A stretch of DNA of 64,000 nt from Trogon surrucura. Taxonomy: Eukaryota > Chordata > Aves > Trogoniformes > Trogonidae. Of the stretch, positions 14,245 through 24,020 are shown one piece after another; the first letter of the stretch is position 1, and each line of letters starts with the position of its first letter. The translations under genes were made by a program, and so were the position numbers. Under the pieces are notes generated by a model, which did not search any database, was not told the DNA's origin, and saw only the letters and a program-made list of their open reading frames with translations. Where the stretch lies: assembly GCA_020746105.1 (NCBI GenBank), contig CM036639.1:3115501-3179500 (forward strand), read 5' to 3'.

Positions 14245-15310
14245 GGGGGTGCGGGCAGGCGGGTCAGGCCGCCCCCGCCGCGACCCCCGCGCTTTCCCCG
14301 GGCAGGGGGTAGAGGGGGGTGCGGGGGGGGGGTGGCGGGGGAGCCGCCTCCCGCCGGGCGGAGAAGTTGGGGCGCGGCGGCCGCCCCGCAGCGGGGCCCG
14401 TCGGGGCGCGGCGGCGCTAACAAAGGGGCGGCGGGGGAGGCGCGGGGCGGCGGGCGCGGAGCGGCGCGGGGCGAGCGGCACCTACCACGTGACGAGCGGA
14501 GAGCGCGGTCCGGGCGGGCTCGGCCCCCCCCCAAAACGGGCGCAGTTTGCAAACAAGCCCCGGGCCGAGGGGCGGCAGCGGCGGCGGCGGCGGCGGCAGC
14601 AGCGGAGCCGCAACCGGGGCGGGCGACGCCAGCCCCGGCCGCAGCCCCGGCGCCCCCCCCCGCCCGCTCGGGCCCGCCCCGGCGGCAGGGGGGATGGGCT
14701 CGCCCGTCTCCCTCGGCGGGCGCAGAGCGGCGGGCGCAGTCCGGGTTGGGGCGGGCGGGCGACGACGTGGGGGGGGGGGGTGGGTGCTGGGGGGGGGGGA
14801 GCGGCCCCCCCCACCCCCGGCTCGGAGCGCTGGGCGGCGGCGGGGCGGGCCCGGCGGGGCGCGGCGGAGCGGGCGCTGCGGTGCTTTTCTTCTCCCCCCG
14901 CTTCCCCCCCGCTCCGGGCGAGCGCGGCGGCGGCGCGGCTCGGAAAATGGCGGCCGGGCTCCTTCTCTGCCCTCCCCCTCCCGTCAGCCGGAGAATGCAC
15001 CGGGGGGGGGGGGGGGGGAGGGAGGGAGGGAGGGAGGAGGAGGAGGAGGGGAGGGAACACCGCAGCGCCCCCGCCGGCCGCCGAGCGCACCGCGCCCTCC
15101 GCCCGCCCGCAGCCAGGGGGCCCCGCCGAGCTCCCGCCGGTGCCGCGCCGCAGCGCCGGGCGCCCGCCGCGCGGAGGAGCTGCAGTGCGGGAGGGGCGCC
15201 CGTCGCCGCGGAGGGGAGGAAGGCGGGGGCAGGGGGGAGGCGGGGCGGCCCCGCCGCCTATTGTCCGGCCGCCGCGTACGCCGCTGCGGGCGGCAGCGGA
15301 GCCGCCGGAG

Positions 15311-15326
15311 GCCGCCAGGGGGCGCC
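15311..15326 (+). promoter_or_regulatory. CTCF-like core motif
   Basis: The sequence GCCGCCAGGGGGCGCC fits the CTCF core consensus (CC.SYAGRKGGCRS) with no obvious mismatch, plus-strand orientation. It sits beside the NRF1- and ZNF143-like sites at the right edge of the proximal island. Occupancy is unknown. Confidence 0.6.
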
Positions 15327-15336
15327 CGCCCCGCAT

Positions 15337-15348
15337 TGCGCAGGCGCG
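15337..15348 (+). promoter_or_regulatory. NRF1-like site
   Basis: TGCGCAGGCGCG contains the GCGCANGCGC palindromic NRF1 consensus, a common CpG-island promoter element. It lies about 20 bp from the CTCF-like core and about 35 bp from the ZNF143-like motif. Confidence 0.6.
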
Positions 15349-15380
15349 CCCGGCCCCCCCCCCCCCGCGCGGGGCACACC

Positions 15381-15396
15381 GGGAGATGTAGTCCCG
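15381..15396 (-). promoter_or_regulatory. ZNF143/THAP11-like ACTACA-TCCC motif
   Basis: The minus strand reads GGGACTACATCTCCC, matching the ACTACAATTCCC-type promoter element with one or two changes. Such sites normally lie close to the transcription start of CpG-island promoters, which agrees with a KANSL1 start near the right half of this island. Confidence 0.6.
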
Positions 15397-15420
15397 CCGC
15401 GCCCGCGGGAAGTTTCAAGG

Positions 15421-18400
15421 TTTAAACAATCCCCCCGCCCCGCTCCAAAAGGGAAAAAAAGAGAAAAAGCAACACTTGTCACTTCTCTATTCGGAAACCG
15501 CTCCCTGCGGAAAAACTTTCACGGTTTTAAGTGAAAGACCCACACGTCTCGCTCCTCCACCTGCCGCCCCGGGAGCTTTCTCCGCATCTGTCCAGGCATT
15601 TCAGCCTTATTCCCTGAAATCCTTCTGTAAAATGCCCTTAAATCCCTCAATCCAAGCGCCCAAATGGCCCGAGCCAGCACGGTTCTGGGAGGTGTTACTA
15701 CACAGGCCAGGCCAGGCCACGGCCCACCCGGCCTCTCTCCTGTCAGCGCCCCCGGGGCTGCCCCGTGAGCCCAGGGGTCTGCAGCCCATGGAGTCAAACA
15801 GGCCACAAACAGGCTTTTTTGCCTTTTTTTGTTTGTTTGGCAAACACCACAAGGAGACGCAGGTTTGGAAACCTCAGGAGCGTGATCTGCAGGAGAGGGT
15901 TTCTCACGCCACCGCAGGGACGCTCTCCCCCACCCCTCCACAAACCCCGACGCGCGCAGGGCACGCCGAGAGGCGGCGGAGCGGGGAAGGATTGAAGTTG
16001 GGGACTGCAGAGAGACCGTTTCACCTCTTTGACCTTCAGGTTCGCCATCTGCACGAGGCCGACGCCGAGCCGGCCCCGGCGCAGCTGGAGCCGAGGCGCC
16101 CGCGCCGACCCGACGCGCTCGCGGTGCCGCAAAACCGCTCGGTATCGCTGCCAGACAAAGGCGCTTCCCCCCGCTCAGGCGGGTCTACGTGTGTCGATTT
16201 GGATTTGATATCCCTTTCAGCCAGCACGTTACTTTCCCCTCACTCTAGCTCTGCTGCCTCTACAGTAGGAATGCAGTTATGCCAATAAAAAAAAGTGCTT
16301 TATACCAGCATTTGTCTGCAAAGGAGAGGAAAAAAAAAAAAAATCTACAGCGGTGCATGCTGTGATACACCGGCAGAAAGGAGTACTTGCCCTAGGGAGT
16401 CGCGCTTAGAGAGAAAAAAAATAAATAAAATATTGTACTGTCTCGACTGCAGAATTAGGTAAGACCTATGAATACCGTTTCCACAGCCAGTATGAGCAAT
16501 CCTGAGCTGGATTATGCAGCACACGCAGACAAGTTTCCTTCCTGCTCTTGCTTCAAGAAAAGCAACGCTGCCCTCCTGCAGAAAGGATTTGGAGATACAC
16601 AGGGTCAAGACACTACGTAAAGCTCTTTAAAATCCAAGACATCGCTTAACAGATCACGCCGCGGAATTGTCATTACAGCGCGGGTGTTTTGGATCAGGAA
16701 AACCATGGGCAACACATTTTGTTTTCCCTAAGGGCACTCCAGCCAAAACCACCCCAGAGGCCAGACACAGGCTGTGTCCCTGCTGACCAACACAAACGCT
16801 TAAACTCAGCTCGATGCTTCTGTGTTTTTCAAGAAAAGCGTCCTGCTAGGGACAGCACAGAGACTGCTGCTGGGTTTTATGCCCCAGCAGGGAGTTCCAG
16901 CCCTGCAGCTCGGCTGTCCCCCGCGGTCCCAGCCCTCCCCTCCTAGACACAGCCGTGCCTCAGCCCAACACACTGGTCACCCAGCCTCAGCAAATTCATG
17001 CAGAACCTTGGAAAATGAATCTCAGGACCTTGAATTGGGCTTTAAGTCAATGACGAAATGGTGCCAAGGAGGGTATCAGAACAGTGTGTTATCAGCACTC
17101 CCTTAACCAGCACAGAACAGGGTCACACAGAGAATACATTCTACTCTTCAGGGTAGCAGAAAGAGCGTTTCTGAAAAACAGTTGTGTGATGAGCTCAGAC
17201 AGCACGTTCATGCTTTCTCCTGATCTGTTCCTCCCCATCACATCTGACCAGCTCTGTAGGAAGCCAGGATACAGGATCCTACAAGAGCACACTGCTTCCA
17301 ATTTTTTTTTTTTGTTAAACATTCCTAGAACTCAATTCAACTAAAAAGCAGAAGTAGCAACACATGCATTTATATACTGGAACAAAAGGAGGAGGGAAGA
17401 CCATTGTGGAGAAAGTTAATTAAAAAAAAAAAATCCTGTGCTATAAAGTTTCTATTCTTTTGTTCATTCTGCAGTGCAGAATTTTCCAGCAGTGGAGGCA
17501 AGCCGAACCAAGAGCCGAGATCTCAAGCCCGACAGTCCAGCACAGATCCAGATCTTCCTGCAGCACAGACGGATCTACAGCTTCCATCAGTCCACCTGAC
17601 CTGGAGATGATGTAGCAAAAATTGCAGTGCAGTCTAAAATAATACAACTCTGGCCTCTGACAGATACCTTTTTATAGCCCTTCCAGCCTCCATTTTCCAT
17701 TCACAATTGTGCCGCAACATCTCCTCCGGGTCACCTCACTACTGCCGTGCCAGCCTCACCCAGCCCCACGTGAACCGGAGGAGCTCTCCCCGTGAATCCA
17801 CATTTTTACAGCATCACCCTTTAAGGTTTTCTTTGAAGTCACCCTCTCCCGCAACGCATCAAGAGCGCGCAAACCACACGGTTCAATACGGAGTGAGGGT
17901 TTTTAGCAAACTCAACCGCTCCTACCTCGTTGTTACCTTGTCTTTCCCACACGTGTTCACTGTCTCAATTTATTAATCCTCCTGACCTGCTTTGATTGTA
18001 CCTGCCTCAGAAATTTAAGTCTCTATACAATAAGTATATGCACAGTGTATGTACAGTTACACTAACAAATATGCCAGGACACACAAGGGGAGACTTCTGA
18101 GCCTGAAGAGATGCTAGAACAGTCTGAAAACATCCTGAAGGCAGAGAAGGCAACAGCAGCCAAAGCACACGGTGATGAGACTCCCTACAGACACACCTGC
18201 AAGTTCTGCATCTTAAGTTTCAACCTCACCAGATACCCCAACAAAAAGCAGCAAACTCCAATGACAGTGGCCACAGAGCCTTCAAAATATGCAAAACTTG
18301 TCTGGTTTAAAGCTAAACACAGATAAGCTGTAGCAAGCAGAGACCGCTGCAGTGATCACAGTTCTTCAGATACTCTTCTTCAACATGAGAGAAAGCGCCC

Positions 18401-21400
18401 AGCGACACTGAGAAAGGCAAACCCCAGCTGTGACACACACGGCACATCCCAGCCAGCTCCTCTGGAAACTGCTCACAAAAAAAGGAAAAGAGCAAAGTCC
18501 TTAAGCACAGAAGAGAGCCACAAGAAGGCAAATAGTGCAGAGGCAAGCAGAGCTCAGCAACCCAAACACCTCCCCGAGCGGGAAGGTCTCTATTCTAATA
18601 ACCTATCCCAAGGACGAGCTACAGACCTGGATCTTCCTTGGGGACGTGTAGATCGATCGGCTAAGTTTTAGTTTGCTTGATATAAGCAGGAAATTGATGT
18701 GCTCCTCACTGCAAAAGGCAGGCAACCCACACGAATAGTAACACCGCTTGTTTGAAAACCCCCTTGATGATTCCCATGGGGTCATCTGACAGAGACGTTT
18801 GTAATTCTAAGGACAACGCCTGCTCCTCGTTCCCAGATCGGAGGGTCTGCTCTCTAGACCATCGGTGTCTCTCAGGGCTGCAGCTCTGTTGTTACACAGG
18901 CTGGCAGGGGGAGTCATTCTAGTCTGCCGGGAAGTTAAAGGGCATTTGCTATTACGACATGGTAACAAGCTCCTTTGAATCCATTACGGCTTCCACTGTG
19001 AAATGTATTTCTACGGTTTCCATAGGGATGAGAGGCTGGGAATGCGAGGCTATTTAACGAAGGTAACAAACTCCACCGCTGTATTTTTGAGTCCCTGCCA
19101 AAGACGTTGGACTCGCTGTGCCAAAAAGCACTCGAATACTCCACACTGTTGCATCAGACCGATGCACGGAATCGCAGAAGAGCCCGACTTCCCAAACTCC
19201 TCCCGGAAACTCCGATTTATGCCAGTTTGGGGAATACAGTGATTTACTTCCCAAAGAACGGCAGGTTGAGTGCTCACAATAAAGCACCTTGAATTTTTCA
19301 GCTGTTAGTCCAGCTGGGGACCAACAGCCAGCTTTTATCAACTTGCGGAGGGTAAAGCATCCAAACTGCAACCTCGTATCACGTCGGTCCCGGTGATTTG
19401 CCAACAACATCACGTTGGCTTAGATCCACCCAGAACACACACCTGGAACCGCACCAGAGGTGCAAGAGTAAACTTCGGGTGCCAACAGCTTGCTTTGGTA
19501 TTTGCTTAAGAAACACCACGGCAGCAGTAATTAAGGCAATACTTCTCTATGGAAATCAGGATTTTTCGCGCCAAGTGTGCTATACGATCCCAGCCATTTA
19601 ACGAGGCAAGTAGTAAAACAAAATAGAAATGAAGAGCAGAATAAGTGAGGTGAGAGCACACTTGGAAAAAGTTGCATTCCTCCCATTTCAGGCCACAGGG
19701 AGTTAGACCGTGGCAGGGAGGAAGGGAAAGGAGAGGGAAAAGGGACACTGCACTAATTCCTCAGGTCCACTAACAGGAAAATCAGTTTCTATTTCTGCCC
19801 TTGGAACAATTCTGTTACTGTTTGGAGTTGCAGACTCGGGGGAAAAACAAAAAGAAAAAAAAAAAAATCATGGCTCTATGAGCAATACCTGAAACTGGAG
19901 CAGCAGTTTAACCAGACCGAAACGTAGCCTAGAACCAGGATATTACATTATTTAGAGTTTTGGTCATGCTCAAGAAGTTACCCGCCATCCTGAGATCAGA
20001 GCTGCTCTCTGCCAGCTTCTGTTCCAGGGATAACGCAGCCTCCAAGTCTCTGAGCCCCAACTTCCAGGGCTTCACGCAAATTCCTCGGTGCCGGCCAAAT
20101 CCACCCGCCTTCAAACCCTCGGCAACACAGGAAGACATCAGGGATCAGAGGAGGAAAAAAGTCAAGTCCCTACACACTCTCCTGATTAACGATACTTCCT
20201 ACAACAAACCCAGTGCAGAAGAGACCGCAGGGAAACGGCGACGAGAGGAACGGGGCAGGGAGTCGCCCCGTTTCTGCACCCAGCACAGTGCGCGGATTTA
20301 TTCGTTTTTTTTTCTTGCGCCCGTTAGATGTGAAGGACCAGGCAGACCTTCCTGCTCCTCCGCTCCCTCCCTCCCTCCCCACTGTGAGGAGCTGCAGGTA
20401 AAGAGCTTTATAAAACTTATAGGAGGTACTAGAGCTGCTCTCTCTTCTACGATGAAAAAGCATTGCAAGCCATGACAATAATAGTCGGTGCTGGAGTCTG
20501 AGCGCAAGTCGGGGGTACAGGACACAAGAGCACTCAGGTACACACTAACCAGAGGTTTCAAGCACTTGGCACAGGAACAGATGACACACTGAAACACGTG
20601 AAAAAACAAGGTCCAACTAGATCCTCACCACAAGAGGCCTCCAAGCAAAAACGCCGAGCGGACGTGACGGCTCGACACGACGACGTCTGCACACCCGCCT
20701 CGTACCCCCGCCAGCAGAGGCGGGCATGACCCGCTGCCACACATGTGCCTCCTGCCCCTCCTCTCCTGCCACCCTGAGGCAAGCAGAAAGGACCCAGCAT
20801 CACCCTCCCACGTGCCCACCCCTGACCTGCTCCATTGGGGAGAGCAGGTACCTTCAGTGCCCTCCCGAATCCGAGGCCGGGGCCCTCTCTCCAGCAGCCC
20901 GGCTGCGTGGCACGGGCACTCCCTGCAGCTTTCCCAGCCACCAACACGAAGGTGACACCAACTCTCCGGCTTGAACGCTCCTCAATTTTACTTTTTCACT
21001 CCTCCAAGGTTTTTCCAGACCGAAGCGCAAGGCTGACGGATTGTAACGTTGCATTAGCACGACGCAGCCGCAGACCCTCATTACACGGCTCACACCCGAC
21101 AGGCTGACAACACCCTCGGGCCACACAAGTCCCCACGCGGGCGTCGAGCTCCACGAGCCCCCGCTGAGCTCGTACATCGGCGCGCGGCACTTGGGAATAA
21201 GGACCAGTTTCCAGAGAAGCCACCTGCTGACTTCCAGCTGGTTCCAGCAGGAGCTGCAGGAAGCACAGACTTCCAAGATACTTAGTGATAACCCCCAAAA
21301 CCTAGAGCAGGGAGTTTTAATTCCTTTCTTAAAGCCCACATAACAACTTGCTGTTATTACACGTACAAAGAATAAGAGCCTCTACTGTTGTGGTAGCCAA

Positions 21401-22200
21401 CTGGAGATCAGATACCAGAGCAGATTTGTCTAAGGTCAGCGTGAAAGGATTGAGTAAAGATTTTTGGTTTTCCCATTACAAAAGAATTTGTCTAAATTCA
21501 GCCTCCATAATTGGCCTAAAGTCAGGCCGCTTCGCCTTGAAGATTTATGAAAAGAGGGAAAAATGCTTCCCTTTAGGACTTCCTTTTAGGCTTCACCGAA
21601 CTTGATTGCTGCGCCCAAGAGTTTAGAGCACAATTCTTAACCTGTAATAACATTAGCAAGATAAAAGGTGACTTTTCAAAACAAGCACCAGCAAAACCCT
21701 CCTCACCCTCCTGCACTCCAGAGCCAGAAGCACAGCAGCTGCTCACACGGGGAAGCCGGAGGCACAGAAACATCAGCACGAAAACCCAAGTTTAGACCTT
21801 CAGTTCTCGCAGGACAAAGCCGAGACCACTCCAGCAGGTACACACAAAACTCTCAAATACACAAACCAGATTATCTCAGCAAGGAAACAGGACGTGATCA
21901 AGGTAAACCTCAGGCGTAAGGATGCAGACAGTAAGGAAAACAAAAAAGTAGATTTTTTTTTTTCTGGGCAGGTCATACCTTGACGTTTCGATGCTGCTGC
22001 ACACAAGGGCGGGTAACACCAGGAAACACAGACACACACTCCCAAGAGGAGCCTACACATCTCTTCCTGACATCCAGGCACTGGAATGCTTTTGGAGAGA
22101 GAATCACCCTGCACACATGCGGGACGAACCCAGATTTCCACCTGTTCTCCCACACCTCCATTTTCGAGTTACACATTCGCCCAGAAAACTACGTGGGGGG
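15421..22200. other. KANSL1: Interval between the two KANSL1 CpG islands
   Basis: Intronic if transcription begins at the distal promoter, upstream flank if at the proximal one. I see no coding exon, RNA gene or recognisable transposon. Simple runs of A/T occur at about 16329-16343, 17303-17314, 17418-17431 and 19854-19867. Confidence 0.6.
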
Positions 22201-22343
22201 CTCTGGGCTCGCCCCGTGCCATCAAAAACTCAACCATCGCCCGCGAACACGACTCGGCCCGTCCGACCCAGCGGGTGCCCAGAGCCGAGAGCTCGGCTTC
22301 GGCCTCGCCAGGGGGTCGGGGGAGGCCGGGGGGGGGGCCGTAC

Positions 22344-22492
22344 CTTGCCGGGCATCGCGGCCGGGCCCATCCTCGCCACCTGCGGTGCAGGCGCTCAGCC
22401 GGCGGCCTCGGGATCCTTCCAGCCTCCGCCGACGCCCGGAGGGTCCACAAGTTTCTTATTTATTGATTTGAGGAGGTGGGAGAATCCAAGAC
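22344..22492 (-). other. KANSL1: Candidate internal leader exon of KANSL1 carrying an upstream ATG
   Basis: A 149-nt minus-strand segment with near-ideal splice signals: a TACTGAC branch-point-like sequence, a CCTTTCCTTCCTCAG acceptor (exon base 22492) and an AAG|GTACGG donor (last base 22344). It contains two in-frame ATGs, at 22370 (A at -3, G at +4, strong context) and 22355. Spliced to the coding-exon acceptor at 4104 this frame runs 98 codons to a TAG at 3837-3835, overlapping the KANSL1 start in a different frame. The exon is inferred from sequence signals only. Confidence 0.55.
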
Positions 22493-23091
22493 CTGAGGAA
22501 GGAAAGGGCTGTCAGTAAAGTGAGGGGGGGGGCACAGCGCCCCCGGCTCTCCCGCACGCCCCTCAGCCCCAGCCCGCCCGCCTACACCCACAGGCCGGGC
22601 CGGGGGATCGGGGGCTGCCCCGCGGGATCCTTCTAGAAGCCCCCCGGGCCCGGCCTCGCTTCCCCGGGGCTAAAATGGAGGCGCGGGCCGGGATGCGGGG
22701 GGGGTCCCCGCTCCGCACGGAGCCGGCCCGGCCCCCCCCTCGGGCAGCGCGGCGGGGCGGAGCTCTCCCCGGCGCCCCGGGCCCTGCGGCCGACCCGCCC
22801 CCCCCCCACCTCAGCGAGCCTCGGCCCCCAACTCCCGGGGCGGCCGCGGGAGGAGCCACCCCCCACCCCCCCCCTCCACCGGCCCCGCCGCGGCCCGGCC
22901 CCCGCAGCCAAGTTGCGGGACGGCGGCGACGGGGAAGGGGCGGGGGGGGGGGGGCCGCGGGACCCGGCCTGGCGCCGCCGGCGGGCGGGGGAGCGGCGGG
23001 TCCCGCTTCGCGCCGGCCCGGCCCGCAGCCCCCCCCACCCCAGCCCGGGCCGGGTCCGCCCCGCGGCAGCAGCACCTCAGCCCGCACCTAC

Positions 23092-23140
23092 CTGCGCCGC
23101 TCCGCCAGCCTTCAAGTGGGGACCTTCCGCCCTCCCCCGC
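23092..23140 (-). other. KANSL1: Candidate distal non-coding first exon of KANSL1 (5' limit approximate)
   Basis: The minus strand reads CGGCGCAG|GTAGGTGCGG, a strong donor ending an exon at 23092. CCAAT boxes at 23145-23149 and 23176-23180 place the start close to 23.10-23.14 kb, since such boxes usually lie 50-100 bp upstream; the right boundary is estimated. No ATG is seen in the short exon. Confidence 0.5.
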
Positions 23141-23144
23141 GCCC

Positions 23145-23180
23145 ATTGGCTGAGCGCGGGGCATGGGCCCTCCCCATTGG
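23145..23180 (-). promoter_or_regulatory. Pair of CCAAT boxes (NF-Y-type)
   Basis: ATTGG at 23145-23149 and at 23176-23180 are CCAAT on the minus strand, 31 bp apart. That is about three helical turns, a spacing common for paired NF-Y sites. They lie just upstream of the candidate distal KANSL1 first exon. Confidence 0.65.
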
Positions 23181-23634
23181 CCGGCGGCGCGTCAGTCAGG
23201 GTCGGAGGGGCGGGGCGGGCGGTGATTGATGCCGAACCGCGGCTCGCCCCCTGCCCGGCACCCCCCGCACCCCCCCCCCCCCCCCGCCGGCCCCGGGACC
23301 CCCCGGGACCTCCCGCCCGCCGCTTCCCGCCCCCCCCCCGCGCTGCCCCGCGGGCCCGGCCCGGCTCGGCCGGGAGGCCCCGGGCGCTGGGGCCGCCTCC
23401 CGGGGCAGCCGCGGGTCCGGCCGGGCCGCGGGACCGGGGGGCGGCCTGGCCGCGGGGAGGGGGGGTGTGGAGCGGGGGTTCCCCGAGGGGTCCGGCGGGA
23501 CACCGGGCGCAGCCGCCCCGCAGGTGGCCCCGGATGGCGACCCACGGGGGACACGGGGCGTGCTGCGGCCCCAGGCCACCCGCCACCCGCGGGGAACGCC
23601 GGGGCTCGGGTCGCGCCGGGGCGGGGGCCCGGCT

Positions 23635-24020
23635 GGCACCTGTCCCGCGGGTGACACCAGGGCCCTGTCCCACGGGTGACACCAGGGCCCTGTCCCACGG
23701 GTGACGAGGGCTCCTGTCCCACAGGTGACACCAGGGCCCTGTGCCACAGGTGAGGCTGGGCTCCTGCCGCCCTCGAGTCCCACCGGTGCCCCGGAGGTGA
23801 CAGGCCCCCATCCCGGGGGTAACTCCGGAGCCCGTCCCACGGGTGACGAGGGTTCCCATCCCGTGAGTGACACCAGGGCCCTGTCCCACGGGTGACACCG
23901 GGCCCCTGTCCTGCGGGTGACACCAGGCCCAGGTGACACCAGACCCCATCCCGTGGGTGACAGCAGAGTCCTGTTCCACAGTGGGCGTGATCCCCTGTGC
24001 CACAGGTGACACCGGGCTGC
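23635..24020 (+). repeat. GC-rich minisatellite, about 24-25 bp unit
   Basis: Tandem, imperfect copies of a unit like 'ggtgacaccagggccctgt' plus 'cccacg', clearest from 23650 to 23755 and degenerating, with interruptions, to about 24010. Around a dozen copies or partial copies are visible. Long open frames on both strands here are products of the repeat, not genes. Confidence 0.85.

Larger units (their letters stand above)
14486..15390 (-). other. KANSL1: Candidate proximal non-coding first exon of KANSL1 (5' limit unknown)
   Basis: On the minus strand a donor CACGTG|GTAGGTG ends an exon at 14486, inside the CpG island and upstream of the coding exon. Splicing to the 4104 acceptor would give a leader with no upstream ATG: between 14486 and 15333 I find no minus-strand ATG. 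The right boundary is an outer limit set by the promoter motifs; the true exon is probably much shorter. The call rests on donor quality and location only. Confidence 0.5.
13660..15420. promoter_or_regulatory. KANSL1: CpG island, probable proximal KANSL1 promoter
   Basis: Extremely GC- and CpG-rich stretch with many GGGCGG/CCGCCC boxes and all six frames open, typical of an unmethylated promoter island. Motifs seen: CACGTG E-boxes at 14080-14085 and 14486-14491, a YY1-like AAAATGGCGGC at 14944-14954 (plus strand), a CTCF-like core at about 15312-15325, an NRF1-like GCGCAGGCGC at 15338-15347 and a ZNF143/THAP11-like ACTACA..TCCC (minus strand) at 15381-15392. A minus-strand donor at 14486/14485 supports transcription toward KANSL1. 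The start site cannot be read from sequence. Confidence 0.8.
22200..23600. promoter_or_regulatory. KANSL1: CpG island, probable distal KANSL1 promoter
   Basis: Second CpG-dense island with all frames open and abundant GC boxes. On the minus strand it contains a donor at 23092, a downstream internal leader exon (22344-22492) with good splice signals, and, just upstream, two CCAAT boxes. Together these point to a minus-strand promoter near 23.10-23.14 kb reading toward KANSL1. Bidirectional activity is possible. Confidence 0.75.

Noticed and set aside
14083-15534. 483-codon plus-strand frame and several overlapping 280-380-codon frames in the proximal CpG island
   Set aside because: All six frames are open because the DNA is almost free of A/T; the products are Pro/Arg/Gly/Ala low-complexity sequence with no domain.
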